Of a DNA stretch of 5,269 nt, positions 1-5,269 are shown one piece after another (positions within the stretch are counted from its first letter, which is position 1; each line of letters opens with the position of its first letter). The DNA is from Bacilli bacterium (GTDB taxonomy: Bacteria; Bacillota_I; Bacilli_A; RF39; UBA660). The stretch lies in contig JAQVZV010000058.1 in NCBI GenBank assembly GCA_028708005.1, forward strand, positions 1 through 5,269, in the 5' to 3' direction. A program made the position numbers and the translations under genes. The notes beneath the pieces were generated by a model. The model did not search any database. It saw only the letters and a program-made list of their open reading frames with translations, and was not told where the DNA came from.

Positions 1-75
1 TATGTTAAAAGTTTAGCAATTTCATCAACAATGGGGCCAGGTATAAAGATTAATATAAATTCCTTTGACAAATAA
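1..75 (+). CDS. rplA: Ribosomal protein L1 (uL1), C-terminal 24 residues only
   Basis: Reading from base 1 gives 24 residues and a TAA stop at 73-75. The segment SSTMGPGIKI is the conserved C-terminal signature of bacterial L1 (family form: SSTMGPGIKV), and the position directly upstream of rplJ is where rplA lies in most bacteria. L1 binds 23S rRNA at the mobile L1 stalk near the E site and helps release deacylated tRNA; in many species it also represses its own rplK-rplA mRNA. The rest of the gene lies left of the window, so nothing can be said about its start or length. The last codons (TTT GAC AAA) also contain the -35 box of the promoter for the next operon, so coding and regulatory sequence overlap here. 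Confidence 0.93.
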   Translation, partial: YVKSLAISSTMGPGIKININSFDK

Positions 76-93
76 CAAAAATAAGTATATACT
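65..93 (+). promoter_or_regulatory. Sigma-A promoter for rplJL, overlapping the rplA 3' end
   Basis: TTGACA at 65-70 is a perfect -35 hexamer. After a 17-bp spacer comes TATACT at 88-93, five of six matches to TATAAT. Transcription would begin around 99-101, about ten bases before the L10 leader RNA fold, which is just where a leader transcript should start. The -35 box lies inside the last coding triplets of rplA and the -10 lies after its stop. A separate promoter before rplJ is well known in E. coli, so the position makes biological sense. The site is predicted from sequence only. Confidence 0.8.
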
Positions 94-110
94 AAAAAAG
101 AATTAAAAAC

Positions 111-187
111 CGCAGACAGTAGGAGCATAACAGCTTAATATTTCCTACCGAGGTGAAAACAAAACATGTTTAACCTTTGTAGTCTGT
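111..187 (+). promoter_or_regulatory. Ribosomal protein L10 leader RNA (autoregulatory attenuator)
   Basis: This untranslated stretch before rplJ carries the conserved L10-leader core: AGTAGGAG near 118-125 and CCTACCGAGGTG near 144-155. Visible helices: P1, 112-117 with 182-187 (one G-U); a kink-turn-type arm, 119-125 with 142-148; and a long arm, 150-154 plus 157-160 with 173-177 plus 168-171. The long arm can extend so that 145-148 (CTAC) pairs with 179-182 (GTAG), which would break the 119-148 arm and lock up the left half of the terminator. In Bacillus subtilis the L10-(L12)4 complex stabilises an anti-antiterminator of this kind and causes early termination; in E. coli the related leader represses translation. 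I infer the B. subtilis mode because an intrinsic terminator is present. The pairings were made by eye, not by a folding program. Confidence 0.88.
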
Positions 188-207
188 CTATAAAGGTTTT
201 TATATTA
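172..207 (+). terminator. Intrinsic terminator of the L10 leader attenuator
   Basis: AACCTTTGTAG (172-182) pairs with CTATAAAGGTT (188-198) in an 11-bp stem with one G-U pair and a five-base loop (183-187), followed by a T-rich tail (TTTATATT, 199-206). It ends just before the rplJ ribosome binding site, so termination would give a short leader RNA without the genes. Its left arm is the same sequence used by the antiterminator pairing, so the two folds exclude each other. Confidence 0.82.
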
Positions 208-209
208 TA

Positions 210-218
210 AAGGAGGTG
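210..218 (+). promoter_or_regulatory. rplJ ribosome binding site
   Basis: AAGGAGGTG is a nearly full-length complement to the 3' end of 16S rRNA, with GGAGG six bases before the ATG at 223. It fixes that start and suggests very efficient translation, as expected for a stalk protein. It lies outside the terminator hairpin, which points to control at transcription rather than by hiding this site. Confidence 0.85.
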
Positions 219-222
219 TCTT

Positions 223-714
223 ATGGCAAGTGAAAAAGTATTAGAAACAAAAAAGCAAACTGTATCCGAGATTAAAGAAAAAGTAAGCGATGCATCTTCT
301 GTTATATTCTTTGATTATCGTGGCTTAACGGTTGCAGAGACAACTGAATTACGTAGTAAATTAAGAGCTTCTAATTCAGACGTTAAAATTTACAAAAATA
401 CTTTGGTTAAAAAGGCTTTAGATGAACTTAAATTTAATATGGATGAAGTATTAAAAGGGCCTAATGCAATATCTTTATCTAAGGATATTGTAGAACCTAT
501 TAAGATATTAGCCAATTACGCTAAAGAACATAAGGCTTTGGAAATCAAAGGGGGAATAGTAGACGGCAAAATATCATCTTTGACAGAACTTGCTAAGTTA
601 GCTACCGTTCCATCACGTGAGGGCTTGTTGACAATGCTTGCTGGCGGAATGTTGGCGATTGTTAAAGATTTATCTATATGCTTACAATTATATAGTGAGC
701 AAAAAAATGAATAA
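223..714 (+). CDS. rplJ: 50S ribosomal protein L10 (uL10)
   Basis: This 163-residue protein is normal length for bacterial L10 (about 165-175). L10 is the base of the ribosomal stalk: its N-terminal domain binds 23S rRNA in the GTPase-associated centre, next to L11, and its C-terminal helix carries L7/L12 dimers. Family landmarks visible here are DYRGLTVAE (residues 31-39), followed by ELRSKLR; YKNTLVKKAL (57-66); LKGPNA (77-82); and the VPSREGLLTMLAGGM segment (about 128-142), which leads into the long C-terminal helix. The ATG at 223 has a strong ribosome binding site and the N-terminus matches the family, so the start is secure. It is followed 21 bp later by rplL, its stoichiometric partner. 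The upstream leader should let the L10-L12 complex repress both genes. The C-terminal tail is short but in the usual range. Confidence 0.97.
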   Translation: MASEKVLETKKQTVSEIKEKVSDASSVIFFDYRGLTVAETTELRSKLRASNSDVKIYKNTLVKKALDELKFNMDEVLKGPNAISLSKDIVEPIKILANYAKEHKALEIKGGIVDGKISSLTELAKLATVPSREGLLTMLAGGMLAIVKDLSICLQLYSEQKNE

Positions 715-735
715 AATTATGAAGGAGGAAATAAA

Positions 736-1104
736 ATGGCAAAATTAACAAGAGATGAATTTATTAGTTCTTTAAAAGAAATGACATTATTAGAAGTTTT
801 GGATTTAGTAGAAGCAATGAAGGAGGAATTTGGAGTTGATCCAACAGCTGTAGCAGTATCTGCAGCTCCAACTGAAGCGGTTTCTGAGGAAGGCCCAACA
901 AGTGCAACGGTAGTTATTACAAGCGCAGGTCCTAACAAAATCCAAGTTATTAAAATAATTAGAGACATCACTGGCTTAGGATTAAAAGAAGCAAAAGATA
1001 TAGCTGATGCTGGTGGCAATGTTAAAGAAAATGTCAAAATTGAAGAAGCTAACGAAATTAAAGCTAAGCTTGAAGAAGCTGGCGCAACTGTAGAACTTAA
1101 GTAA
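736..1104 (+). CDS. rplL: 50S ribosomal protein L7/L12 (bL12)
   Basis: This 122-residue protein is standard length. L12 is present in several copies per ribosome and recruits and stimulates the translational GTPases (IF2, EF-Tu, EF-G, RF3). The N-terminal dimerisation and L10-binding domain covers about residues 1-33 (LLEVLDLVEAMKEEFGV), followed by a flexible Ala/Pro/Glu hinge (about 35-54) and the factor-binding domain. The latter keeps the key surface: NKIQVIKIIRDITGLGLKEA (67-86) and the end AKLEEAGATVELK. The ribosome binding site AAGGAGG lies at 722-728. Oddities: the segment before the conserved surface reads TSATVVIT where most bacteria have a form of EFDVIL, and the loop after KEAKD reads IADAGGNVKENV, which lacks the usual Pro residues, is about one residue shorter, and has Asn99 where the family has Gly (KEGV). 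The reading frame is intact, so I take these as lineage variation. Confidence 0.97.
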   Translation: MAKLTRDEFISSLKEMTLLEVLDLVEAMKEEFGVDPTAVAVSAAPTEAVSEEGPTSATVVITSAGPNKIQVIKIIRDITGLGLKEAKDIADAGGNVKENVKIEEANEIKAKLEEAGATVELK

Positions 1105-1112
1105 AAGAATGC

Positions 1113-1141
1113 GAGCCTATGCTGATTAGTATAGGCTTTAT
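1113..1141 (+). terminator. Hairpin after rplL: partial terminator, attenuator or processing site
   Basis: AGCCTATGCT (1114-1123) pairs with AGTATAGGCT (1128-1137) in a 10-bp stem with one G-U pair and the four-base loop GATT; G1113-T1138 can add a wobble pair. The stem is strong but the tail is only TT-ATCC-ATTTAT, so full termination is unlikely. In E. coli a leaky attenuator between rplL and rpoB keeps L12 output well above RNA polymerase output, and I infer the same role here. RNase processing or protection of the rplJL mRNA 3' end are alternatives. The hairpin begins 9 bases after the rplL stop and ends about 13 bases before the next ribosome binding site. Confidence 0.65.
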
Positions 1142-1160
1142 CCATTTATAGGAGGGGCTA

Positions 1161-1769
1161 GTGAATCATTATTTTACTAATAATAAAAATTTAAAATCGG
1201 ATATTAATAAAATATCTGTTATTGTTTTAGGGAAATCATATTCATTATTTACAGACAATGGTGTTTTTTCTAAAAAAGCATTAGACTTTGGGACTCGCTT
1301 ATTGATTGAATCCTTGCCTCTTCCTGAAATGAGCGGGAAAGTTTTAGATGTAGGATGTGGATACGGTCCTATTGGGCTTTTTGTTAAAAGTGAAACTGAT
1401 TGTGAAGTTGATATGGTTGATATTAATTTAAGGGCTTTGCATTTAGCAAAGATAGGAGCTAGGCATAATCATTTATCTGTTAATATATATGAAAGCGATG
1501 CCTACTCAAATGTTAAACCTAGTTATGATTATATTATTACCAATCCCCCAATTAGAGCGGGAAAAGAAAAAGTATATGAGATTCTAATGGGAGCATCTGA
1601 CTTTTTGACTAGCAAAGGACAATTGTGGTTTGTTATGCGTAAAAATCAAGGTGTAAAGTCAACACTCGTTGACATGGGAAAGTGTTATAATGTGTCAATT
1701 AAAAAGAAGGATAAAGGTTTTTATGTCGTATGCGCAACAAAAAAAGAAAAAATTGTTGACAATGATTGA
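1161..1769 (+). CDS. ybxB: YbxB/RsmC-like class I SAM-dependent methyltransferase
   Basis: This 202-residue Rossmann-fold methyltransferase belongs to the small-domain (MTS) family that includes RsmC. Visible parts: an N-terminal conserved block FTDNGVFSKKALDFGTRLLI (30-49); SAM-binding motif I, VLDVGCGYGPIG (61-72); an acidic residue in VDIN (Asp87) expected to hold the SAM ribose; and the catalytic-type motif NPPIRAGK (128-135), typical of N-methyltransferases acting on exocyclic amines. RsmC of E. coli makes m2G1207 in 16S rRNA but has an extra N-terminal domain; this single-domain form is the YbxB type found between rplL and rpoB in many Bacillota. rRNA guanine is the likely target, but this is inferred. 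The start is GTG at 1161, supported by GGAGGGG at 1151-1157 and by the N-terminus; the next in-frame Met is only residue 57. The stop TGA is followed in the same frame by TGA TAA within four codons. Confidence 0.92.
   Translation: MNHYFTNNKNLKSDINKISVIVLGKSYSLFTDNGVFSKKALDFGTRLLIESLPLPEMSGKVLDVGCGYGPIGLFVKSETDCEVDMVDINLRALHLAKIGARHNHLSVNIYESDAYSNVKPSYDYIITNPPIRAGKEKVYEILMGASDFLTSKGQLWFVMRKNQGVKSTLVDMGKCYNVSIKKKDKGFYVVCATKKEKIVDND
1683..1691 (+). promoter_or_regulatory. Possible extended -10 promoter inside ybxB, upstream of rpoB
   Basis: TGTTATAAT is a perfect extended -10 element (TG, one base, TATAAT). There is no good -35 at 16-18 bp: a TTGACA at 1669-1674 is only 11 bp away, too close to act with it. 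Extended -10 promoters can work without a -35. If used, transcription would start near 1698, about 150 bases before the rpoB ATG. In an AT-rich genome such a match may arise by chance. Confidence 0.35.
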
Positions 1770-1784
1770 TTAATTTGATAACAT
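1756..1784 (+). promoter_or_regulatory. Candidate rpoB promoter at the end of ybxB
   Basis: TTGACA at 1756-1761 is a perfect -35. Exactly 17 bp later lies TAACAT (1779-1784), four of six matches to TATAAT, preceded by TG one base upstream (1776-1777), an extended -10. Transcription would begin near 1790, leaving a leader of roughly 58 bases before rpoB. The -35 lies in the final codons of ybxB. A promoter just upstream of rpoB has been reported for the same arrangement in Bacillus subtilis, as far as I recall. It would uncouple RNA polymerase from ribosomal protein transcription. Confidence 0.6.
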
Positions 1785-1837
1785 TTTAAATTGGTACTAT
1801 GTTTTTTAAAACATGTTCTTTGAAAAAAATTGATTAT

Positions 1838-1844
1838 GGGGTGA
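1838..1844 (+). promoter_or_regulatory. rpoB ribosome binding site
   Basis: GGGGTGA ends four bases before the ATG at 1849. It matches the AGGAGGTGA consensus with one change in the GGAGG core, so it is weaker than the sites of rplJ and rplL, which fits the lower need for beta subunit. It fixes the rpoB start; the ATG at 1836 is out of frame. Confidence 0.75.
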
Positions 1845-1848
1845 AAAG

Positions 1849-4800
1849 ATGGCTTATAAGGTTCAAAAGTTCGGTGATTATAGAGAAAGAATAACATTTT
1901 CCAAGGTAAAAAGTATCCTGGAAACTAAGGATTTACTAGAAATTCAGACAGAATCGTATCAATGGTTTGCTAATGAAGGAATAAAAGAGGTATTTGAAGA
2001 TTTGTTCCCTGTTGAAAGTTTTTCCGGAACACTTTCCCTCGACTTTGGCAATTATCATTTCGAAGAGCCAAGACATACAGTTAAGGAATGCAAAGATAGA
2101 GAGACGACGTATGCTGCACCACTTATAGTGGAGGCGCGTCTATTTAATAATGAAACAGGTGAAGTTAAAGAACAAGAGATTTTCTTGGGCGATATGCCAT
2201 TAATGACAGATAGTGGAACTTTCATTATCAACGGAGCTGAAAGAGTTATTGTATCTCAATTATTAAGGTCTCCAAGTGTCTATTTTAAAAAAGTTGATGA
2301 TAAGAGCGGACGTACTGTTTATTCATCTGAAATAATACCAACTCGTGGTACATGGTTGGAATATGAAATAGATGCTCGTGAAGTATTGCATGTTAGAATT
2401 GATAGAGCTAGAAAAGTTTATATAACAACTTTGCTTCGTGCATTTGGGTTATCAAGTGATTCAGATATTATTGATTTATTTGGCGAAGATAAATATTTGC
2501 TAAATACTATTGCTAAGGATACAACTAAAAATACTGATGAAGCATTAATTGAAATATACGAACGTTTAAGACCTGGGGAACCAGCAACATTAGAGAGCGC
2601 AAAAAATCAACTCATTACGAGATTCTTTGATGAATTTCGTTATGATTTAGCAAAAGTTGGTCGTTATAAGTTTAATAAAAAATTAAATGTTTGTGAACGT
2701 TTATTAAATAATAAAATAGCTGAAACTATTAAAATTGACAATGAAGTCATCGTTGAAAAAGGCACTTTAATTACGAAGGAAATATTAGAGAAAATTAGAC
2801 CAATTCTTCGTGATGGATATGGTGTAAAGGAAGTATTAATTAATGATGAACTTGATACACATAACAAGGTTCAAATAATTAAGGTTTATTCTAAAACTAA
2901 TCCATCAGAAGTAATTAAAATTATTGGTAATGATCAATCACAAGATATAAAGAGATTAACAATTTCTGATGTTTTCGCGTCTATTTCGTATTATTTAAAT
3001 CTCTTGAGTGGCGTGGGTAATTTAGATGAGATTGACCATTTGGCTAACCGTCGTATTCGCCAAGTTGGAGAATTGTTACAAAATCAATTTAGAGTTGGTG
3101 TAACTAGAATGGAACGTGTTATTCGTGAACGAATGACGACCGTTGATTTGGATACAGTAACTCCTAAAACACTAATTAATATAAGGCCGATAACTGCTAT
3201 TATTAAGGAATTCTTTGGTAGTAGCCAGTTATCACAATTTATGGATCAAGTTAATCCACTTGCTGAACTCGCTAATAAGCGTCGTTTATCAGCCCTAGGT
3301 CCTGGTGGTTTATCAAGGGATAGAGCGGGAATGGAAGTACGTGACGTTAATCCTTCTCACTATGGACGTATTTGCCCGGTTGAATCTCCAGAAGGTCCTA
3401 ATATAGGTCTTATTACGAACTTAGCTAGTTATGCTAAGATAAATGAATATGGTTTTATAACGACGCCATATCGTAAGATTGAAAACGGGGAATTAACTGA
3501 TCAAATAGATTATTTAACGGCTGATGAAGAAAATGATTATATTATATCTCAAGCAACAACTGAAATTAATGATGATAATATTATTATTGAAGAAAATGTG
3601 ACGGCGCGTTATCGTGGAGAAAACATTGCCGTTTCAGGGAGCGAAGTTGATTACATAGATGTATCACCGCAACAAATTGTATCAATTACGACAAGTTGTA
3701 TTCCTTTCCTTGAACACGATGATGCTAACCGTGCTTTGATGGGCGCTAACATGCAACGTCAAGCGTTGCCATTACTTCAAGCTGAAGCCCCAATTATTGG
3801 CACAGGCGTTGAACATATTGCTGCTAGAGATAGTGGCGCCGTTGTTATTGCTAAATCTGATGGTATTGTGGAATATGTTGATGGGCGCAAAATCATTGTA
3901 AAAACAGCCAAAGGTAAAGACACTTATTATTTAATGGATTTTGAACGTTCTAATAATGCAACTTGTTATCATCAAAAACCAATAGTTAGAGTTGGCGACA
4001 AAGTACATCATGGAATGATTATTGCTGATGGACCAAGTACTGATAAAGGTGAACTTGCTTTAGGAAAAAATGTGGTTGTAGCGTTTATGACCTTTGATGG
4101 TTATAATTATGAAGATGCAGTAATCTTAAATGAGAGGCTTGTTTTAGATGATGTTTATACATCTATTAAGATAGAAAGTTACGATATTGAATGTCGTGAT
4201 ACAAAATTAGGTCCTGAGGAAATTACTCGTGATATTCCTAATGTATCTGAAGAATCTCGTAAAAACCTTGATATTGATGGCATTGTAATGATTGGGACCG
4301 AAGTTCGTGAAGGAGATATTTTAGTAGGTAAAGTTACTCCTAAGGGAATGGTTGAACTTACTAGTGAAGAGAAATTATTACATGCTATTTTTGGCGAAAA
4401 AACAAGGGAAGTTCGAGATACATCACTACGTGTTCCTCATGGAGCTGATGGTATTGTTCATGATGTAAAAGTGTTTACAAAAAAGGAAAACGAAGATATT
4501 CCGCCAGGAGTTTCTAAAGTAGTAAGGGTATTTATTGCACAAAAGCGTAAAATTTCAGTTGGCGATAAAATGGCGGGTCGTCACGGGAACAAGGGAGTTA
4601 TTTCACTCGTGTTACCGCAAGAAGACATGCCTTATTTACCAGATGGTACACCAGTAGATATTTTATTGAATCCACAAGGGGTTCCATCACGTATGAATCT
4701 TGGTCAAGTATTAGAATTGCATATGGGTATGGCTGCTAAAAAATTAGGTTATCATATAGCAACACCAGTATTCGATGGTGCAGAAATTGAAGAAATTGAA

Positions 4801-5269
4801 ACCATTATGGAAAAAGCAGGTATGGATAAAGACGGAAAAACGGTTCTTTATGATGGCCGTACAGGCGAACCATTTGATAATCGTATCAGCGTAGGCGTTA
4901 TGTATATGATTAAATTAATGCACATGGTCGATGATAAATTGCACGCTCGTTCGACAGGACCTTATTCATTAGTTACGCAACAACCGCTTGGTGGTAAAGC
5001 TCAATTTGGTGGTCAACGTTTTGGTGAAATGGAAGTTTGGGCATTATATGCATATGGTGCAGCTCACATTTTACAAGAATTAATGACTGTTAAATCTGAT
5101 GATGTAGTTGGTAGAGTAAAAGTATATGAAGCGTTAGTAAAAGATAATCTTATTAAACAAGCTGGAATTCCAGAATCGTTTAGAGTGTTAATTAAAGAAT
5201 TCCAAGCTTTAGGTTTAGATATGACAATTATTAATGATAAATTCGAAGAAGTGGAATTAAAACAATTAG
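1849..5269 (+). CDS. rpoB: DNA-directed RNA polymerase beta subunit, 3' end cut by the window
   Basis: The frame is open for 1140 codons to the window edge, which falls after the first base of the next codon. B. subtilis RpoB is about 1190 residues, so only a short acidic tail should be missing. Beta forms one claw of RNA polymerase and much of the active site. Landmarks: GDMPLMTDSGTFIINGAERV (114-133); FFGSSQLSQFMDQ (455-467) and KRRLSALGPGGL (477-488), the rifamycin region; YGRICPVESPEGPNIGLI (505-522); GANMQRQALP; GYNYEDAV (751-758), with the acidic pair near the active-site Mg; GDKMAGRHGNKG (905-916), with its two catalytic-centre Lys; and GGKAQFGGQRFGEMEVWAL near the C-terminus. There is no large insertion and no frameshift. 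Asn476 replaces the usual rifampicin-contact His (E. coli 526), with Val468, Ala472 and Ala475 nearby. rpoC normally follows. Confidence 0.98.
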   Translation, partial: MAYKVQKFGDYRERITFSKVKSILETKDLLEIQTESYQWFANEGIKEVFEDLFPVESFSGTLSLDFGNYHFEEPRHTVKECKDRETTYAAPLIVEARLFNNETGEVKEQEIFLGDMPLMTDSGTFIINGAERVIVSQLLRSPSVYFKKVDDKSGRTVYSSEIIPTRGTWLEYEIDAREVLHVRIDRARKVYITTLLRAFGLSSDSDIIDLFGEDKYLLNTIAKDTTKNTDEALIEIYERLRPGEPATLESAKNQLITRFFDEFRYDLAKVGRYKFNKKLNVCERLLNNKIAETIKIDNEVIVEKGTLITKEILEKIRPILRDGYGVKEVLINDELDTHNKVQIIKVYSKTNPSEVIKIIGNDQSQDIKRLTISDVFASISYYLNLLSGVGNLDEIDHLANRRIRQVGELLQNQFRVGVTRMERVIRERMTTVDLDTVTPKTLINIRPITAIIKEFFGSSQLSQFMDQVNPLAELANKRRLSALGPGGLSRDRAGMEVRDVNPSHYGRICPVESPEGPNIGLITNLASYAKINEYGFITTPYRKIENGELTDQIDYLTADEENDYIISQATTEINDDNIIIEENVTARYRGENIAVSGSEVDYIDVSPQQIVSITTSCIPFLEHDDANRALMGANMQRQALPLLQAEAPIIGTGVEHIAARDSGAVVIAKSDGIVEYVDGRKIIVKTAKGKDTYYLMDFERSNNATCYHQKPIVRVGDKVHHGMIIADGPSTDKGELALGKNVVVAFMTFDGYNYEDAVILNERLVLDDVYTSIKIESYDIECRDTKLGPEEITRDIPNVSEESRKNLDIDGIVMIGTEVREGDILVGKVTPKGMVELTSEEKLLHAIFGEKTREVRDTSLRVPHGADGIVHDVKVFTKKENEDIPPGVSKVVRVFIAQKRKISVGDKMAGRHGNKGVISLVLPQEDMPYLPDGTPVDILLNPQGVPSRMNLGQVLELHMGMAAKKLGYHIATPVFDGAEIEEIETIMEKAGMDKDGKTVLYDGRTGEPFDNRISVGVMYMIKLMHMVDDKLHARSTGPYSLVTQQPLGGKAQFGGQRFGEMEVWALYAYGAAHILQELMTVKSDDVVGRVKVYEALVKDNLIKQAGIPESFRVLIKEFQALGLDMTIINDKFEEVELKQL

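Noticed and set aside
580..656. TTGACA hexamers inside rplJ (580-585 and 628-633) as internal promoters
   Set aside because: Neither has an acceptable -10 at 16-18 bp; they encode ordinary L10 residues.
717..1145. A 142-codon open frame on the - strand opposite rplL
   Set aside because: It is the antisense shadow of a clear rplL gene; the product is low-complexity Ser/Ala/Leu with no family likeness and there is no good ribosome binding site.
1669..1691. TTGACA at 1669 paired with TATAAT at 1686
   Set aside because: Both boxes are perfect but only 11 bp apart, too short for sigma-A; only the extended -10 on its own was kept, with low confidence.
1767..1784. Mollicutes code 4 (TGA as Trp) extending the methyltransferase
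   Set aside because: Reading through would add only a few residues; Trp is TGG wherever it occurs in the genes here, and rpoB has no in-frame TGA.
1799..1814. AT-only hairpin (ATGTTT/AAACAT) in the rpoB leader as a terminator or riboswitch
   Set aside because: Six weak pairs, no U-run after it, and no match to a known regulatory RNA that I recognise.
162..1817. The repeat AAAACATGTT at 162-171 (L10 leader) and 1808-1817 (rpoB leader) as a shared operator
   Set aside because: A ten-base AT-rich match is expected by chance in five kilobases, and in the leader it is explained by the hairpin loop and arm.
2119..2131. Small inverted repeat CCACT-TAT-AGTGG in rpoB
   Set aside because: A five-pair stem inside conserved coding sequence with no context for a regulatory role.
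2664..2867. A 67-codon open frame on the - strand inside rpoB
   Set aside because: It lies opposite conserved RpoB coding sequence and shows no recognisable domain; such frames are expected by chance in AT-rich coding DNA.
1849..5269. A possible frameshift or pseudogene in rpoB, since no closed ORF is found there
   Set aside because: A codon-by-codon read shows one open frame with all conserved motifs; the gene simply lacks its stop because the window ends.

Overview
This window is a piece of the conserved ribosomal-protein and RNA-polymerase cluster of an AT-rich Gram-positive-type bacterium (Bacillota). All genes lie on the + strand: the last codons of rplA (ribosomal protein L1), rplJ (L10), rplL (L7/L12), a YbxB/RsmC-like methyltransferase gene, and rpoB (RNA polymerase beta), which runs off the right edge close to its natural end. 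The order rplA-rplJ-rplL-ybxB-rpoB, the purine-rich GGAGG ribosome binding sites and a Bacillus-style beta subunit all fit Bacillota. AT-rich codon use and an Asn at the rifamycin-contact position 526 (E. coli numbering) lean toward the Erysipelotrichia/Mollicutes side of Bacilli. Trp is written TGG, and no in-frame TGA occurs in rpoB, so I see no sign of the Mollicutes TGA=Trp code. The placement below phylum is inference.

Layout: 1-75 is the rplA tail. A near-consensus sigma-A promoter (TTGACA, 17 bp, TATACT) starts inside the last rplA codons. It is followed by an L10 leader RNA (about 111-187) whose arms can be folded into three competing structures, including an intrinsic terminator just upstream of the rplJ ribosome binding site. 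rplJ and rplL follow, 21 bp apart. A strong 10-bp hairpin with a poor U-tract lies after rplL, just before the GTG-start methyltransferase gene. rpoB then has its own candidate promoters: TTGACA, 17 bp, TGA-TAACAT at the end of the methyltransferase gene, and an isolated extended -10 (TGTTATAAT) further inside it.

How it works together: L10 and four (or more) copies of L12 form the ribosomal stalk that recruits translation factors. By analogy with Bacillus subtilis, excess L10-L12 complex should bind the leader and shut off its own transcription. The hairpin after rplL and the separate rpoB promoter would let the cell make much more L12 than RNA polymerase beta. The methyltransferase is probably an rRNA-modifying enzyme.

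I found no mobile element, CRISPR array, tRNA, defence gene or other accessory system here. This is core genome. The points most worth following up are the natural Asn at the rifampicin site, the leader switch (with a possible 14-codon leader peptide across its terminator), and an unusual loop in the L12 C-terminal domain.
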